64,000 nt of DNA from Cordia subcordata (lineage: Eukaryota > Streptophyta > Magnoliopsida > Boraginales > Cordiaceae). The stretch lies in assembly GCA_028554755.1 (NCBI GenBank), contig JAPTOF010000007.1, positions 342,001 through 406,000 on the forward strand, in the 5' to 3' direction. The notes under the pieces were generated by a model, which was not told where the DNA came from, made no database searches, and was given only the letters and a program-made list of their open reading frames with translations. The first letter of the stretch is position 1; the number at the start of each line of letters is the position of its first letter. The position numbers and the translations under genes are program-made. This document shows, piece after piece, positions 30,827 to 42,136 of this stretch.

Positions 30827-32574
30827 TCAATAGGAATACTGAGAACATTTAATTATTGAAAAAAGGAAACAAAGATAAAGTATGAGCTTATTCTAGCAAT
30901 AGTAATTGATCGCTATTGTTTCAAGGTCAATCTATTCAACAATCTAGAAAATATTTTTCCCCTTCACTAACAGTTCGACTAATTAAACTCATGAGTCTAT
31001 AATCAATTCGATCCCTCGATTGAATCAGTGGTAAATGCTTACGAAAAGATTGCTTGGATTTAGGAAAGGTTGCTTGGATTTATCCATGGTTTGTTTGTTT
31101 ATTCTTTTTCCCAAAATCCTATTTCGTAATTCTAATTCATTTTTATTTTGAATCTACCCAAAATAGGATTTTTTTATATTTAAATATGTTATATATTATG
31201 TCATTTTTTCCACTTCCTTGATAGGGTAACACATAGATACTTTATTTCTATGTCTCCCCACAAATGATATGTATAGCAACAAGATTTTCTCAATTTTAAT
31301 TGATTAGGTGTATTCGGCCAAATCTTTTGAGTAATATATCTAGAAATGCCCGTTGGTATCTTATTAACCCCGTTTTGGACACAAGTGATACATTCCAAAA
31401 TTATCATTACTTAGACATCTTTATGCTTGGCCATGAACCTCCTTTTTTGGATTTTGGATTTACTCAGTATACTCATTAAGTGAGTATCGTAAGTAAATAT
31501 CGGGTAGTCTAGTTAAAATATAATAATCTTTTATTGATCTGTCTTTCATCCTCCTTCTGTAGATCATTAGTGCTCAGACATTTCATTTCTTTCTCACTTT
31601 CCACCCTTTCTTCCATTTTTAAGGCTCTTTTCAGTTTCTTAGTAAGAATGGGTGACGATATTTTCCCTCAATAGTAGACACAGGCAATAAGTAACAGAAT
31701 ACTAATTATCCAAGCCATGAATTTCTCAAATTCTGACACAAGGTACTTATTCGATCTAATAGAATGATTTTGCCATATCTAGACTAATACCAATCCAAGT
31801 CATTTCATGAATAAATGTGACCAATTAACCAACCAAGAAAACTATTTGCACAAATAACATCTTATTGTTGCATCAAAACATATAAATATTGACTAATTTG
31901 GGTAACACTAAACTTGGTAAAATGAAATGGTTGAATAATTGAAAAATGAGATTATTCAAGAATACGCATTGAATGCTAAAATTACGCATTGAATTTCTGA
32001 TAGTAGATTGAAAATGTTTGTGATTGTTCTAGAAGAAATGAAATAAAAGATATTGTAGAGCTAGGATATTTATTGTATGAGGTCTACCCAATGCTAAATG
32101 TAAAGGCACATAACTGATCGATATAAACACTACGAGTTGTCTCGTAATAAAACCAATGGTTGCTGATTCCTTCTTCTTGATTCTTTCTTCTATAACCTGA
32201 GCTCTGAAAAAGAAGATATAAGAGGGCCTATGGACATTGGCGGATCTACATGCATATATAGGGAGGTCAATTGACCCCTCTGTTTTTCTTTAAAAAAAAT
32301 ATACGCCATAGAATTTTTTTTAAAAAAAAGTATAAAATAAAAAAAATTAATTGACCCTGTTTGAATATTTTTATTGAACCCTCTTAATTAAAAATATTAA
32401 TATTGTTAAAGAAAAAATCTTTTATATTTAACATAATGGATCTATATCTAGAAATAAACTTGAGTCCTAGCAATTAATGCTCAAAATAAGTTGAAGTTTT
32501 CATTTAGAAGAAGGGAAAAAAAAATTCTTTTGATAAATATTTAAGTAGTCGCACATTACTTTTCAATCTTTAGA
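30827..32574. other. Intergenic, no gene recognised
   Basis: Unassigned AT-rich sequence. About 32220-32460 contains GGCGGATCTACATGC and GGGAGGTCAATTGACCCCTC, which look transposon-derived but are unassigned. Confidence 0.5.
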
Positions 32575-33162
32575 TAGGGGTGAGCAAAAATCGAACCGAA
32601 CCGAAAACCGAACCAAACCGAATTGAGTTCGGTCTATTCGGTTTGGTTATTTGATCTATTCGATTCGGTTCGGTTATTTTCTTAAAAAAATTCGGTCTAT
32701 TCAGTTCGGTTTGGTTAGTATGAAAAATAACCGAATAGACCGAATTAACCGAATTGTATTTTTATATATTAAAAATATTTAATATTTTGTGCATCAATTA
32801 GGATTTATATATTGTTTATTAAAATTTGTTTATATAATTATGCTTCATTATATATTGTTTATGATATATTTAATGAATAAGAGTGATTACTTTAGGTTTA
32901 TTGTATTTTTCTTGCAACAATTTATCCCATTTTATTTCTTTTTTTAAAAAAAAAATTATTGGTTAATTTCGATTTTAACCGAACCGAACCGAATAGACCA
33001 AAATATATTTCGGTTTCGGCTTATTCGGTTTTTAGATAATTCGGTTCGGTTCGGTTCGGTTCGGTTCGGTTCGGTTCGGTTCGGTTTTCAAAATTAGAAA
33101 AAAATTCGGTTCGGTTCGATTCGGTCTATTCGGTTCGGTTAAAAACCAAATGCTCACCCCTA
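32575..33162. mobile_element. hAT-like non-autonomous element (588 bp)
   Basis: Terminal inverted repeats TAGGGGTGAGCA and TGCTCACCCCTA, with longer imperfect arms of AACCGAACCGAA / TTCGGTTCGGTT. The 8 bp flanks TCTTTAGA and CCTTTAGC share the six bases CTTTAG. The right arm carries a pentanucleotide array (GGTTC)n at about 33040-33085. Confidence 0.78.
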
Positions 33163-33464
33163 CCTTTAGCATGCCATTGATGTCAATTTTTTTTTACATT
33201 TTCTTTTTTCAAAATTAATTTATTAATTTAATATTAACTCTGGTTAAAAAAAAAAAATTCTAACTTTGTACCAGCTATAGAAAGTGTAGTAAGAAATTCG
33301 TAACAGAGTCGGACCACAGCTACCAATTTGATTGCATAGTGGGCTTTCACAGTATTAGGTTTGAAGCAAAACAACAAATTCTGCAAACAGGTGGGCCAGT
33401 TATTTTTTGCAATTTCCGTACCCTTTACAGCGCCTTATAGTACCTTTAAAGGACGCCTCATTAA

Positions 33465-34109
33465 TGCTGTGTTTGTTTGGAGCTTATTATAAGACACTTA
33501 TCTTATTTGACAGCTTACGTGAAAAAGACTGTTTGTTATCAGTTTATTATAAGACACTTATAAGATACTTTTTATAAGATGTCTTATTTGTAGTTATAAA
33601 AAATAAGTTGAGTTTAGGGTACTTATATCTTATCAGTTAGAAAATAATTAAATATAAAAATATAAACATTTAAAATTAAAAATTAAAATTAAAAATTTTA
33701 AAATAAAATAAAATATTAAATATTAAAAATTAAAATTAAAAAATAAAAAATTAAAATTAAAAAAAATAAAAAATTAAAGATTAAAAAATTAAAATTAAAA
33801 ATTTAAAAACTAAATAATTAAAAAATAAAAATGTTAAAAATTAAATATTAAAAATTCAAAATTCAAAAGTTTTAAAATTTTAAAATAAAAATTAATTAAT
33901 ATTTATATTTTATATTTATTATTTAATTATAAAATTAAAATATCATGAGTTAAAATTGATAACATTATTATTAAATTAACTTATAACAGTATTTCAGCTA
34001 ACAAACCAAACAGTCTTATTGTATCAGACACTTATTTCTTATAAGATACTTATCAGATAAGATGCTTATCAGATTTCAGATTTCAGATAAGACTGTTCCA
34101 AACAGGCTA
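33465..34109. mobile_element. Tourist-like MITE (645 bp) downstream of gene 4
   Basis: Flanked by TAA (33462-33464, 34110-34112). Ends are TGCTGTGTTTGTTTGGA and TCCAAACAGGCTA. Paralogous sequence at about 29481-29495 and 47341-47355 reads GCCTCATTAACCACACAGCC straight through, so the empty site is known. The interior is mostly (A/T)-rich AAATTAAAATTAAA repeats with several TTATAAGACACTTAT palindromes. Confidence 0.8.
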
Positions 34110-34433
34110 TAACCACACAGCCCTTTACACCTTCGTAAAGATCATCCTTCATTTATTTTTTATTTTTTAAAAATGCCAATAATATTGGTTAAAGATGCTA
34201 ATAACTAATACCAGTACTATCTCTAACAAATTCGTTAAACCAAGGACAATCTTAAAGGCCAAACTACTCTTTCAAATATTCATTGAAGGTGATTAAAGGA
34301 TTGCAAGAGTGGTCCTTCTTAAGGTTCTTAAACTACCTTATTCAAATAGGACTTTAAATCAATAGCAGATGATAATGCAGGACTGATGAGATTATCCATT
34401 ATTTAAGTTTGATACATGAGATGTCCACAAATG

Positions 34434-34520
34434 TTTTTTTTTTTTTTTTTTTGGAGTTAAATCTCCCTCCCATGAAATTGAATCCAGAACTTCACAACCC
34501 GGAGAGGTCTCATAATTCCA
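34434..34520 (-). mobile_element. Short retroposon (SINE fragment) with poly(A) tail
   Basis: An 87 bp insert of 19 T plus 68 bp, flanked by perfect 15 bp duplications AGATGTCCACAAATG (34419-34433, 34521-34535). The paralogous gene 5 flank (about 53137) has only one copy of the site. The insert's minus strand ends in poly(A), and the body includes GGATTCAATTTCATGGGAGG, resembling tRNA-derived SINE tails. It is probably 5' truncated. Confidence 0.8.
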
Positions 34521-34574
34521 AGATGTCCACAAATGATTGTTCACAAATATTTCAATAGAAGCAAAGTACAAAAG

Positions 34575-34580
34575 TTTATT
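34575..34580 (-). terminator. Likely poly(A) signal AATAAA, gene 4
   Basis: AATAAA on the minus strand about 87 bp past the stop codon, the same spacing as in the other copies. Confidence 0.5.
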
Positions 34581-34666
34581 ATAGGGGGGTTACTGGAACA
34601 ATATTTGAAACTTTATAATACGATTCAATGAAAACACAACAATAGCGCAAAGCAAGAGAAGCAGAT

Positions 34667-37135
34667 TTAGCCAGCAGTGGAAAGGGGGAACGGACATGGA
34701 GGCTTAGTAACTTCAACAACTCCTTCAAGCATCTGGCTAACTTTCCTGATTGTTGGCCTGCTAGATGGGTCCTCCTGAATGCACCAAATACCAACCTTCA
34801 CAAACCTTTCCAGGTTCTTCCAATCATCCAAGGCCTCCCTATCATCCCCAACCAAACCATCTAATCTGCCTTCGCTGAAACAGTCCCAAGCCCAATCAGT
34901 TAGAATTGCCCTCTCTTCACCTCCATTCTCCAAAGTTTCCAAGCTTTTCCGGCAACTTATAATCTCAAGTAGGAGGACACCGAAGCTGTAAACATCAACC
35001 TTGACGCTGATTGGTCTGTACCTGAACCACTCAGGGGCAACATAACCTTTTGTTCCTCTTATCCCAGTGTCTGTTCGACTCTGGTTAATCATCAAAAGTT
35101 TTGCCAAACCGAAGTCGGATATCCGAGCATTATAATATTCATCAAGAAGGATATTCTGAGGCTTGATATCACAATGGATGATCTGAGTGCTACATTCTTC
35201 ATGTAGATAAGTGAGTCCCCTGGCAACCCCCTGCGCTATTATGGCCCTCTGGGTCCAGCTGGGTTTCAGATCACCAAAAAGAAAGCTTACCAGAGTACCA
35301 TTACTCATATACTCATAAACCAATAAACGATTTTGTCCCTCATCACAAAATCCAATCAAGCGCACCAGATTCTTGTGATGTATCTTGCCTATGGCGTTCA
35401 CTTCGGTTCTGAATTCCTTCTCAGTGTCTTGAGCCACTCTGTCCAACTTCTTCACCGCAACCGTGCTCCCAAAACTATCAGGTGTGGCCCCTTTGTATAC
35501 GGTTCCAAATGCACCTCTTCCTAGCTCTTCCTTGAATCCATTTGTAGCTTCTTCAAGTTCCTTGAAGGTAAAACAACGCAAATTTATTTCCATATAGTTG
35601 TTTCCTGGAAAAAACATCATAATCTTTTTATGGTAGATGAGAGAAAATCCCAAACAACCAGCACCAATAAGCAGGATATTTATGAACACGGAGCTGCCCA
35701 AGAGTATTGATACCACAAGTATCAGAGTTGCGCGATCATTCTTTGTTTCTGGTCCTTTTGGAACTGGACACTTAGAATCTGGCGAAGAAGGACGTTTCCT
35801 ATACTTGAGGAAAGACGTAACATTAATAGCGGTGTCAATTCTCCCATTCGACAAAGGCAGCTTTTTCTTCCAGCAGCCTTCGTCTCTAAATATGGCAACA
35901 ACACAAAAACAGTCATGTAAGCAGCTGTTTTTGCATTCGGCTTCCGAGGAAGGCTTTATCTCCTCGTAATCAGATGTTGGCCAATCAGTTTGAATGAGCG
36001 GCTCAAAATCGTAAACATCTTCGGGAGAGCCTTGCTGAGCTCCATCACATGCTGGAGTGAAATCAGGTTTGCAGCCTCCATAGATATTGTTAGGATCAAG
36101 CAACGAATATGCTTTTGGACAACGACATTCTGGTTTCCGGAAATTGCCAAGTGTGCATATGCTATTGAACCCGCAAGGACCGGTGCCACGGTTTCCCATA
36201 ATGTTGATACATATGTTGTCTGGCAGAGACCACATAAAATTCCAGTTTGGACTTCCAGATAATCTCCGAGGATGATAATATTGGGTGACAACACCATCAA
36301 AAGAAAGAGTTATTCTATGATAATAATCTGATGTTGGAAGAATGCCCCGCGAAGATGGTCTAATTTCCATTCTTGCCCCGCTCTTTCTCACTACATACAA
36401 ATAACCTTCCTCATCAAAGATTACTTTCACCCCAGAGTTTGTTTCGTTTGCAGCATCAAAAGTTTGAGTGTTATAGTAATCAGTATCAAAATTCATATTG
36501 TGAGGCCTGCTTTTGGTGCTAAGCACTACATTCCCATCTTCGAGCATCCGGAGATAAAACCGGCCTTGAGAGAAGTCGGTTTCTGATCGGCGAGAGATAA
36601 GCATGCCACCAACATCTATTTCTTGGGATGGCAACAAAGTATCAGTTGGATTTCTAAAGCTTTCCCACAGCCGATAAGCAGTGTCGGAACTTGCCACAAG
36701 CACAAAATTTCCAGTATCATTCAGAAAACCATAGGCAACATCATGATCATCATCAGTTTGATTCCGACGATCAATAGTAGTATTCCAAAGTGGTTGGCCT
36801 GTAGGATCACGGAGCACTAGCCCACTTTGATTACTTAGCTCTAGTCTTGATCCACGAGGCATGGATACACCATCATTTGCGTACCACAGCACGGTTTTGT
36901 CAGGAATTTTGTCATACCAAATGGAAAGCAAGAATTGATCCTCGTCCTGGAGTTGCTTAAAACCAAAACCAAAATCACCCGAAGGAGACAGCCATGGATT
37001 ATCACCCGCCTCTCCTGCCGTGAGAGAGCTGCCCACAGCAATTCTGCCATTGCTGTTTTGAGCCAGAGTCCAGCTACATATATATAACGGTAGCAACATT
37101 AACAAGGGAAAATGGATGTTCAGGAAAGAAGCCAT
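34667..37135 (-). CDS. G-type lectin S-receptor-like Ser/Thr kinase (LECRK/RLK1 class), gene 4, 822 aa
   Basis: Complete single-exon receptor kinase. The MASFLNIHF start at 37135 is preferred because it matches the other copies; an in-frame ATG four codons upstream (37147) would add MIII. Signal peptide 1-25 (ends TLAQ), B-lectin about 30-158, S-locus-like about 210-310, EGF-like cysteines about 321-363, PAN/apple cysteines about 401-421, transmembrane about 469-501, kinase about 532-810. Landmarks: GRGAFG 539-544, VAVK lysine 562, helix-C Glu 578, HCD 654-656 (non-RD), DFG 674-676, APE 700-702. It shares with gene 1 the insertion IDRRNQTDD near 121-129 and the ...INI-M-G-N...PCGFNS segment, so genes 1 and 4 are closest relatives although gene 1 lies about 34 kb away with genes 2 and 3 between. 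Plasma-membrane receptor; ligand unknown. Confidence 0.96.
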   Translation of the reverse strand: MASFLNIHFPLLMLLPLYICSWTLAQNSNGRIAVGSSLTAGEAGDNPWLSPSGDFGFGFKQLQDEDQFLLSIWYDKIPDKTVLWYANDGVSMPRGSRLELSNQSGLVLRDPTGQPLWNTTIDRRNQTDDDHDVAYGFLNDTGNFVLVASSDTAYRLWESFRNPTDTLLPSQEIDVGGMLISRRSETDFSQGRFYLRMLEDGNVVLSTKSRPHNMNFDTDYYNTQTFDAANETNSGVKVIFDEEGYLYVVRKSGARMEIRPSSRGILPTSDYYHRITLSFDGVVTQYYHPRRLSGSPNWNFMWSLPDNICINIMGNRGTGPCGFNSICTLGNFRKPECRCPKAYSLLDPNNIYGGCKPDFTPACDGAQQGSPEDVYDFEPLIQTDWPTSDYEEIKPSSEAECKNSCLHDCFCVVAIFRDEGCWKKKLPLSNGRIDTAINVTSFLKYRKRPSSPDSKCPVPKGPETKNDRATLILVVSILLGSSVFINILLIGAGCLGFSLIYHKKIMMFFPGNNYMEINLRCFTFKELEEATNGFKEELGRGAFGTVYKGATPDSFGSTVAVKKLDRVAQDTEKEFRTEVNAIGKIHHKNLVRLIGFCDEGQNRLLVYEYMSNGTLVSFLFGDLKPSWTQRAIIAQGVARGLTYLHEECSTQIIHCDIKPQNILLDEYYNARISDFGLAKLLMINQSRTDTGIRGTKGYVAPEWFRYRPISVKVDVYSFGVLLLEIISCRKSLETLENGGEERAILTDWAWDCFSEGRLDGLVGDDREALDDWKNLERFVKVGIWCIQEDPSSRPTIRKVSQMLEGVVEVTKPPCPFPLSTAG

Positions 37136-37210
37136 TATTATTATCATTATTATATGATAAGCAAATAATCTTGGTTCGTGAAGTAGTTGTCTTGGGTTTT
37201 AATAATAATG

Positions 37211-37219
37211 TATAAATAG
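37211..37219 (-). promoter_or_regulatory. Putative TATA box, gene 4
   Basis: CTATTTATA on the minus strand, about 76 bp before the ATG. Gene 5 has the same element at a similar place. Confidence 0.5.
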
Positions 37220-37265
37220 TGGAATGGATCGTCTTCCAGTTTTTATTCTTAAGAATCATATGGAA

Positions 37266-37281
37266 AGCTTCCAAGTCAACA
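37266..37281 (-). promoter_or_regulatory. Shared W-box-containing upstream module, gene 4
   Basis: AGCTTCCAAGTCAACAC on the plus strand; TTGACTTGGAAG on the gene strand, about 130 bp before the ATG. Confidence 0.45.
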
Positions 37282-37726
37282 CTACATCATTATTGTTATT
37301 ATGATGATGATGACTAGCTCCATAAATATACGCGTGGTACTTCATCTGTATTTCCATAAATATGGAAGACTTCCCAACCAGCTTGAAGGGTACGCTTTGA
37401 ATCATCAAGAAATTTGGAGATGAACGAGGTAGAAAATTCCGATATTTAAAAGAAGATTTAAACTTGAAAGCTTAATTATCGATAGAAGTCTCCCTTCCGC
37501 TACACGTCAAATTAGAAACTACGCTTCCTTGTAAGCACTGTAAAAAGCGTAATAAACACCAAGAAAAATGTTTACAGTGAATTTTATAAAATCCTGGTTC
37601 TTGAATTTTATAAAATGTCTACTCTTTTCTTTTCTTTTTTCTTTTTTAACTCTAAAATTTCTTAAGACCGGCATCGCCCAAGGACTACCCGTAAGAAAAT
37701 GGTGGGCCTTAGTTTTCAACTTGAGT

Positions 37727-40700
37727 TGTGATACCCGGAATAATAATAATAATAATAATGTGTGCTTGTGTTACTAAATATATTTTATGTGGCCAAAATG
37801 TTATTTTAATTTTTCTTGGGCTTATTCATGAGCTAAATGAACATGCGGGGGTTTAAATGCAAAAAGGAAAGCAGTATATCAAAATACCCCACTAACCCAC
37901 TCATCTTTTCCTCTCGGGCAGTTATATCATGGACCCGCAGGTCCATAATACAATATGTACCCAGAGTATGAATAGTACACTCCACTGTTTACGCGCTAGT
38001 ATTGCACGTACTTTTCACGCACAGTACATGCTTATTCAGTAGCCTACAACTGTTTGTTCACTAACTATTTATTCAGTACCTTACAACTATTTATTCAGTA
38101 CATCACAACTATTTATTCACTGACTGTTTGTTCAGTACCCTACAACTATCTGTTCACTGATTGTTTGTTCAATATTCCACAATTGTTTGGTCAGTACCTC
38201 ATAACTTTTTGCTCAGTATCCTACAAACGCCGCATGGAAGGTATAGCTAGAATCATGACAATGACAGAAAGAGATTGCTAATTGCGGTGCGGCGAGATGA
38301 TGCCGGATCTTCGCTGGCATGAGGAAGAAGATGATGGGATTTAATGGTGGATCAACATCTAGGAGCTTTTCTTGGACATGGTGCATATCATTATGATCAG
38401 CAAAGAAAAACGAATTTTATGGTGATATTTATTCTGAGTGAGATGACCGGTAATGTCACCGGTGAAGCAAAGAAGACAATAAGCGAAGAAGAGAGGTTAA
38501 AGAGAAGATGAAGAGAGAAAAAGCTTGGGTGCGAGCATTGAGCTGGTGTTGTTTTTTGTTTTAATGTAAAGGAACATAATGTTTAATGAAGAACCACCTT
38601 GTGCAGGTCCATGGTATAATTTACATTTCCTCTCTTTTTCAGTCATTTCTCAAGGCCAACAAACACAAAACACACGGACAAGCACTCGGCTAAACATGAA
38701 GAAGAAGGAGAAGAAAGAAAGAAAAAGAAATAGAGAAAGAAATTAGGAAGGAAAAATTGAGATTAAAGGCTAATTAGCATCATCTTTGCTGATTAAGTAA
38801 GTATCATCACTTTATTTTGGGTGTAAACATCATAGTGTGTATTCTATACATATTCATATGTGTGTATATATATTGTTATATATCTAAAACTCAAACCCAT
38901 TTGCTAAGTAAGATAATTGATAATCTTGATTTATACAAACCTAAAAATGCTTAATATTTTCTGTGATGGATGCAACCGTGTGCGTGTGTCCGTCTGTGTA
39001 TGTGTTCGGGTGTGTGTATATGTACATGTATGTATGTGGGGGTGAAAATGTGAAGCTAGAAATTGTGTAAAGACCATGTTTAGGAACTCTATAGAAAGGT
39101 GCATGTGAATGTGAATATGTATAAAGTGTTTGTGTAAAAGAGACCCACTTGATTTAAAGAAGTAATTAGGAACTTCTATGCTAGAAATTGACAAGTACAT
39201 GTTCGTAATCAAAGGTTTTGTAAAATAGTAGATGTACGGGGGTACACGTGTTATATATGTGTGTGAAGTTAAAGCTTGAGAAAAATTGGATATATGTGTG
39301 ATACATGTATATACTTGTGTGTGTATAGGGTGGCTTATATGTATATAAACTATGTTATTTTATATGAGTCATGATTTAGCTTGTGTAGGCAAAAATAGAA
39401 TTTGGGATAGGATTCCAACACTCTTGTTATTGAAAGTAATTGATGGAAATTATGAATAGATCTATATAAGTAATCGAGCCTTCTAGGTAAAGTTGAATTT
39501 ATTTAATTAAAATGGGTTGGAAGTGTAGAATGTGAGTTTATCCGGTATAGGTACTTGTATATAAGCATGAATATATGTTGATATAGGCATCTTGATCTAG
39601 AAGCTATATGGTTAATAAAGACGTAAAAATAAGTGTAGCTTGTGTAATTGGTATATGTGTACATTCAACTTGTCATATAAAAAGTTTGTGTATATACTCT
39701 GTGTATATATGTAGCTAGTCGAGTAGATACAAGCGACATATAATGTGCCAAATAAGGGGTAGGAAGAATAAAGTAAGAATAACCATGTGAAAATTCAAGT
39801 TTATTTCGATAATATTTGTGAACTAGGAAAACATGTTTGCATCTTGAATCAAGAAACTTCAAGTCTAGTTTGGTAGCTAATGAATGTTGATAAAGTTCTT
39901 AGTCTTGCTTATAAAGGTCAACTTGTGCTAATATATGTTATGTGACTCATTAGTTTGCATAAGGAATAAGGGAAAATCATTATACATATACGTGTGTTCT
40001 TTTCTGAAAGTTTAGTTCTTTTACTTTGACAGCTTCAATTTAGCATCGTGGATTAAGATTTAAGGAGCAGTTTCATTTTGTTAAGAGGCTGGACAAGGCA
40101 AGTTGGACATTCTTTTTAAACCACTTTCAAAAAGTTGTCTTGGATACTATGATCGATCCTATATACATTTGATTTGATTTTCCTCATTGTCAGTTATTTT
40201 CATTCCTTGATTTGGGATCATATGAGATTATATTGTACACTTGTGCTTTGATATCTTGTGTTATATGTGATGTGTGACACCCAAGATCTAAGATAAGTGT
40301 GAACATGCTTAAATCATTGGATACGATGTGTTAAAAGTGTGACATAACAAACATGTGGATATGTTTTGTTATCTGTACTATGTGAAAAACCCTGGAGCCG
40401 TGACACCTATCTGACAAGTGAGATTTTATAAATAAATAAATATATATATATATATGTATGTATGTATTAGCGTGATATTATGCTTGTGCCCGCGGGTGAG
40501 AGATGATTCACCGCATGGAGGTATGGGCCCGTAAGTGGCCAGCGTGTCCCCTGGTCAGTGGGAGATGATCCACCGTGATAGGAAGACGCCTTAAGTATGC
40601 TCGACCTAGTATGATATGTGCGGTGTGGAAATACTTTATCTATCACAGCTCTAGCAGGTAATTGTGTGATCTATTATGTGATGCATTACATGCAAATGTG

Positions 40701-41497
40701 AATCTATTTTTATCCAAGTCATAGTGATATGGAATTTATATGTGACTTGTTATACATATGGCATGGATTTACATAAAACTATATCATGGCTCTATGTGGC
40801 TTTGCTAGAGTAAATATAATGTGATATATATACACACATACATACACACATATGTATATATATATATGTATATACATATATGTATGTATGTATAAATAAA
40901 TAAATATATATATGTGATACATTGAGAAAAGGTCTTGAAGGTGCTCAACCTAGTGTGATATGCGTTGGTATTTACATGGTTTTATATGTGATGTATATGC
41001 AAGTATGACTGGTGGAATGAGCTATGGGATCTAATATGCAGTGTGATGTGCCTTGTGCTTGAACGTTTGTGCAAGATATCTCCTCTTTGCTTTGTGCTTT
41101 ACTTTATATTGCGTTTATGTTTTATGGTTAGTCTTGCAATTCTCTTTCCTGGGACTACCCCAAGCCTAACTCTAGGTGTCTAGCTTATTGAGCTTTTGTA
41201 GCTCATGCTTTTATCTATCTTGCAGGGGGTAGCCAAGGAATTCAGGAGAGAGAACTCTCAATACTTGTTTAATGCATTCTTTCAGCCTTGATTTTAGTAC
41301 TATGTACTTATATTATATGAACTCTTGGAATTTTTTAATTGGCTTTGAAGGTTTATAGGGATTTGATGGAATGTTTGTGAGAGCCTTAAATTTTTTGTAG
41401 GGTGTTTTAGAGCCTGACGGGCTTAGAAAGAAGAGTCTTCTTAGGTTCGCAGTGGCCACGGTCCCGAATTCAGGTGGTAAGATTTGGAGGCGTGAGA
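37727..41497 (+). mobile_element. Gypsy-type solo LTR (about 3.05 kb without its insert)
   Basis: Starts TGTGATACCCGGAATAATAA and ends GGAGGCGTGAGA, flanked by the perfect duplication TGAGT (37722-37726, 41498-41502). The layout matches the LTR at 48800-50790 (TGT-A-ACGTCCCG start, GGGGCGTGACA end). The final CA has become GA. No gag or pol remains. A Mutator-like element is nested at 37916-38625; several TATATG/TGTGTA microsatellite tracts occupy 38860-40920. Confidence 0.83.
37916..38625. mobile_element. Non-autonomous Mutator-like element (710 bp) nested in the solo LTR
   Basis: Perfect 9 bp duplication TTTCCTCTC (37907-37915, 38626-38634). Terminal inverted repeats GGGCAGTTATATCATGGACC and GGTCCATGGTATAATTTACA (15 of 20 matching). 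The left third is an array of TGTTTGTTCA(C/G)T / TATTTATTCAGTA motifs separated by CTACAACTA, the opposite-strand form of the GAACAAA motif of the large element. The right half is purine-rich (GAAGAAGA) and less AT-rich, perhaps captured sequence; no protein was recognised. Confidence 0.88.
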
Positions 41498-41698
41498 TGA
41501 GTGGTGCTCATTTGAAGAGTGTCCTTTTAATTCACATGGAAAGACTTCCAAGTCAACTATTGATTACTAGCTGGTATTTATACAACTTGTAAGAATTATC
41601 CACCTTGACATAAACAGAAAGGTGGGGTATAGTTAGTCTTTCTCTTCGGTTGACTCAGTTAATGGCAGTCAACATCCATCTCCTTGTAATTTGATTTG

Positions 41699-41812
41699 GC
41701 ACCTGTTTGGCTTTGCTTATTTTGCAATTTATAAGTTCTTAAAAAAAAAACTTATCACGTGCTTTTATTATTTACAGCTTATAAGCCCCAAATAAACTTA
41801 GCCAAATAGGTT
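41699..41812. mobile_element. Small hAT-like MITE, relative of 6745-6871
   Basis: ACCTGTTTGGCTTTGCTTAT on the left, AAATAAACTTAGCCAAATAGG on the right, and TTATAAG inner palindromes as in the 6.7 kb copy. Confidence 0.5.
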
Positions 41813-42136
41813 GTTAATCGGACCATGTCTTTTGAATTTGACCATTAAAAAGGGGGGAAAAGACCTCTTGTTTTGAAAGTGGTCATTATTTCTTAAGCTC
41901 TATCCCCAGTCCATTGCATTGTTAGACTTCACTTGTTTGACTTGGCATTATTGATCATAATAAATTTAAAGGTAACATATATATACGTTATTTTTTTGTG
42001 ATTTATATAATTAATTAATTATTCTTTTGTATTTTTTAAGCCTATTGTTAGACTTTACTCGTTTGAATTGGTATATGTATATTTTGACCCAAAAAAAAAA
42101 GGAAATGATATTTGTATTTTAGAAGTAAATTTAAGA

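Noticed and set aside
33027..33090. TTCGG/GGTTC pentamer array as a telomere-like repeat or CRISPR
   Set aside because: It lies within the arm of a hAT-like element; no spacers and no telomere motif.
38054..38281. 75-codon plus-strand open frame
   Set aside because: Translation of the TTTGTTC repeat array in the 710 bp element.
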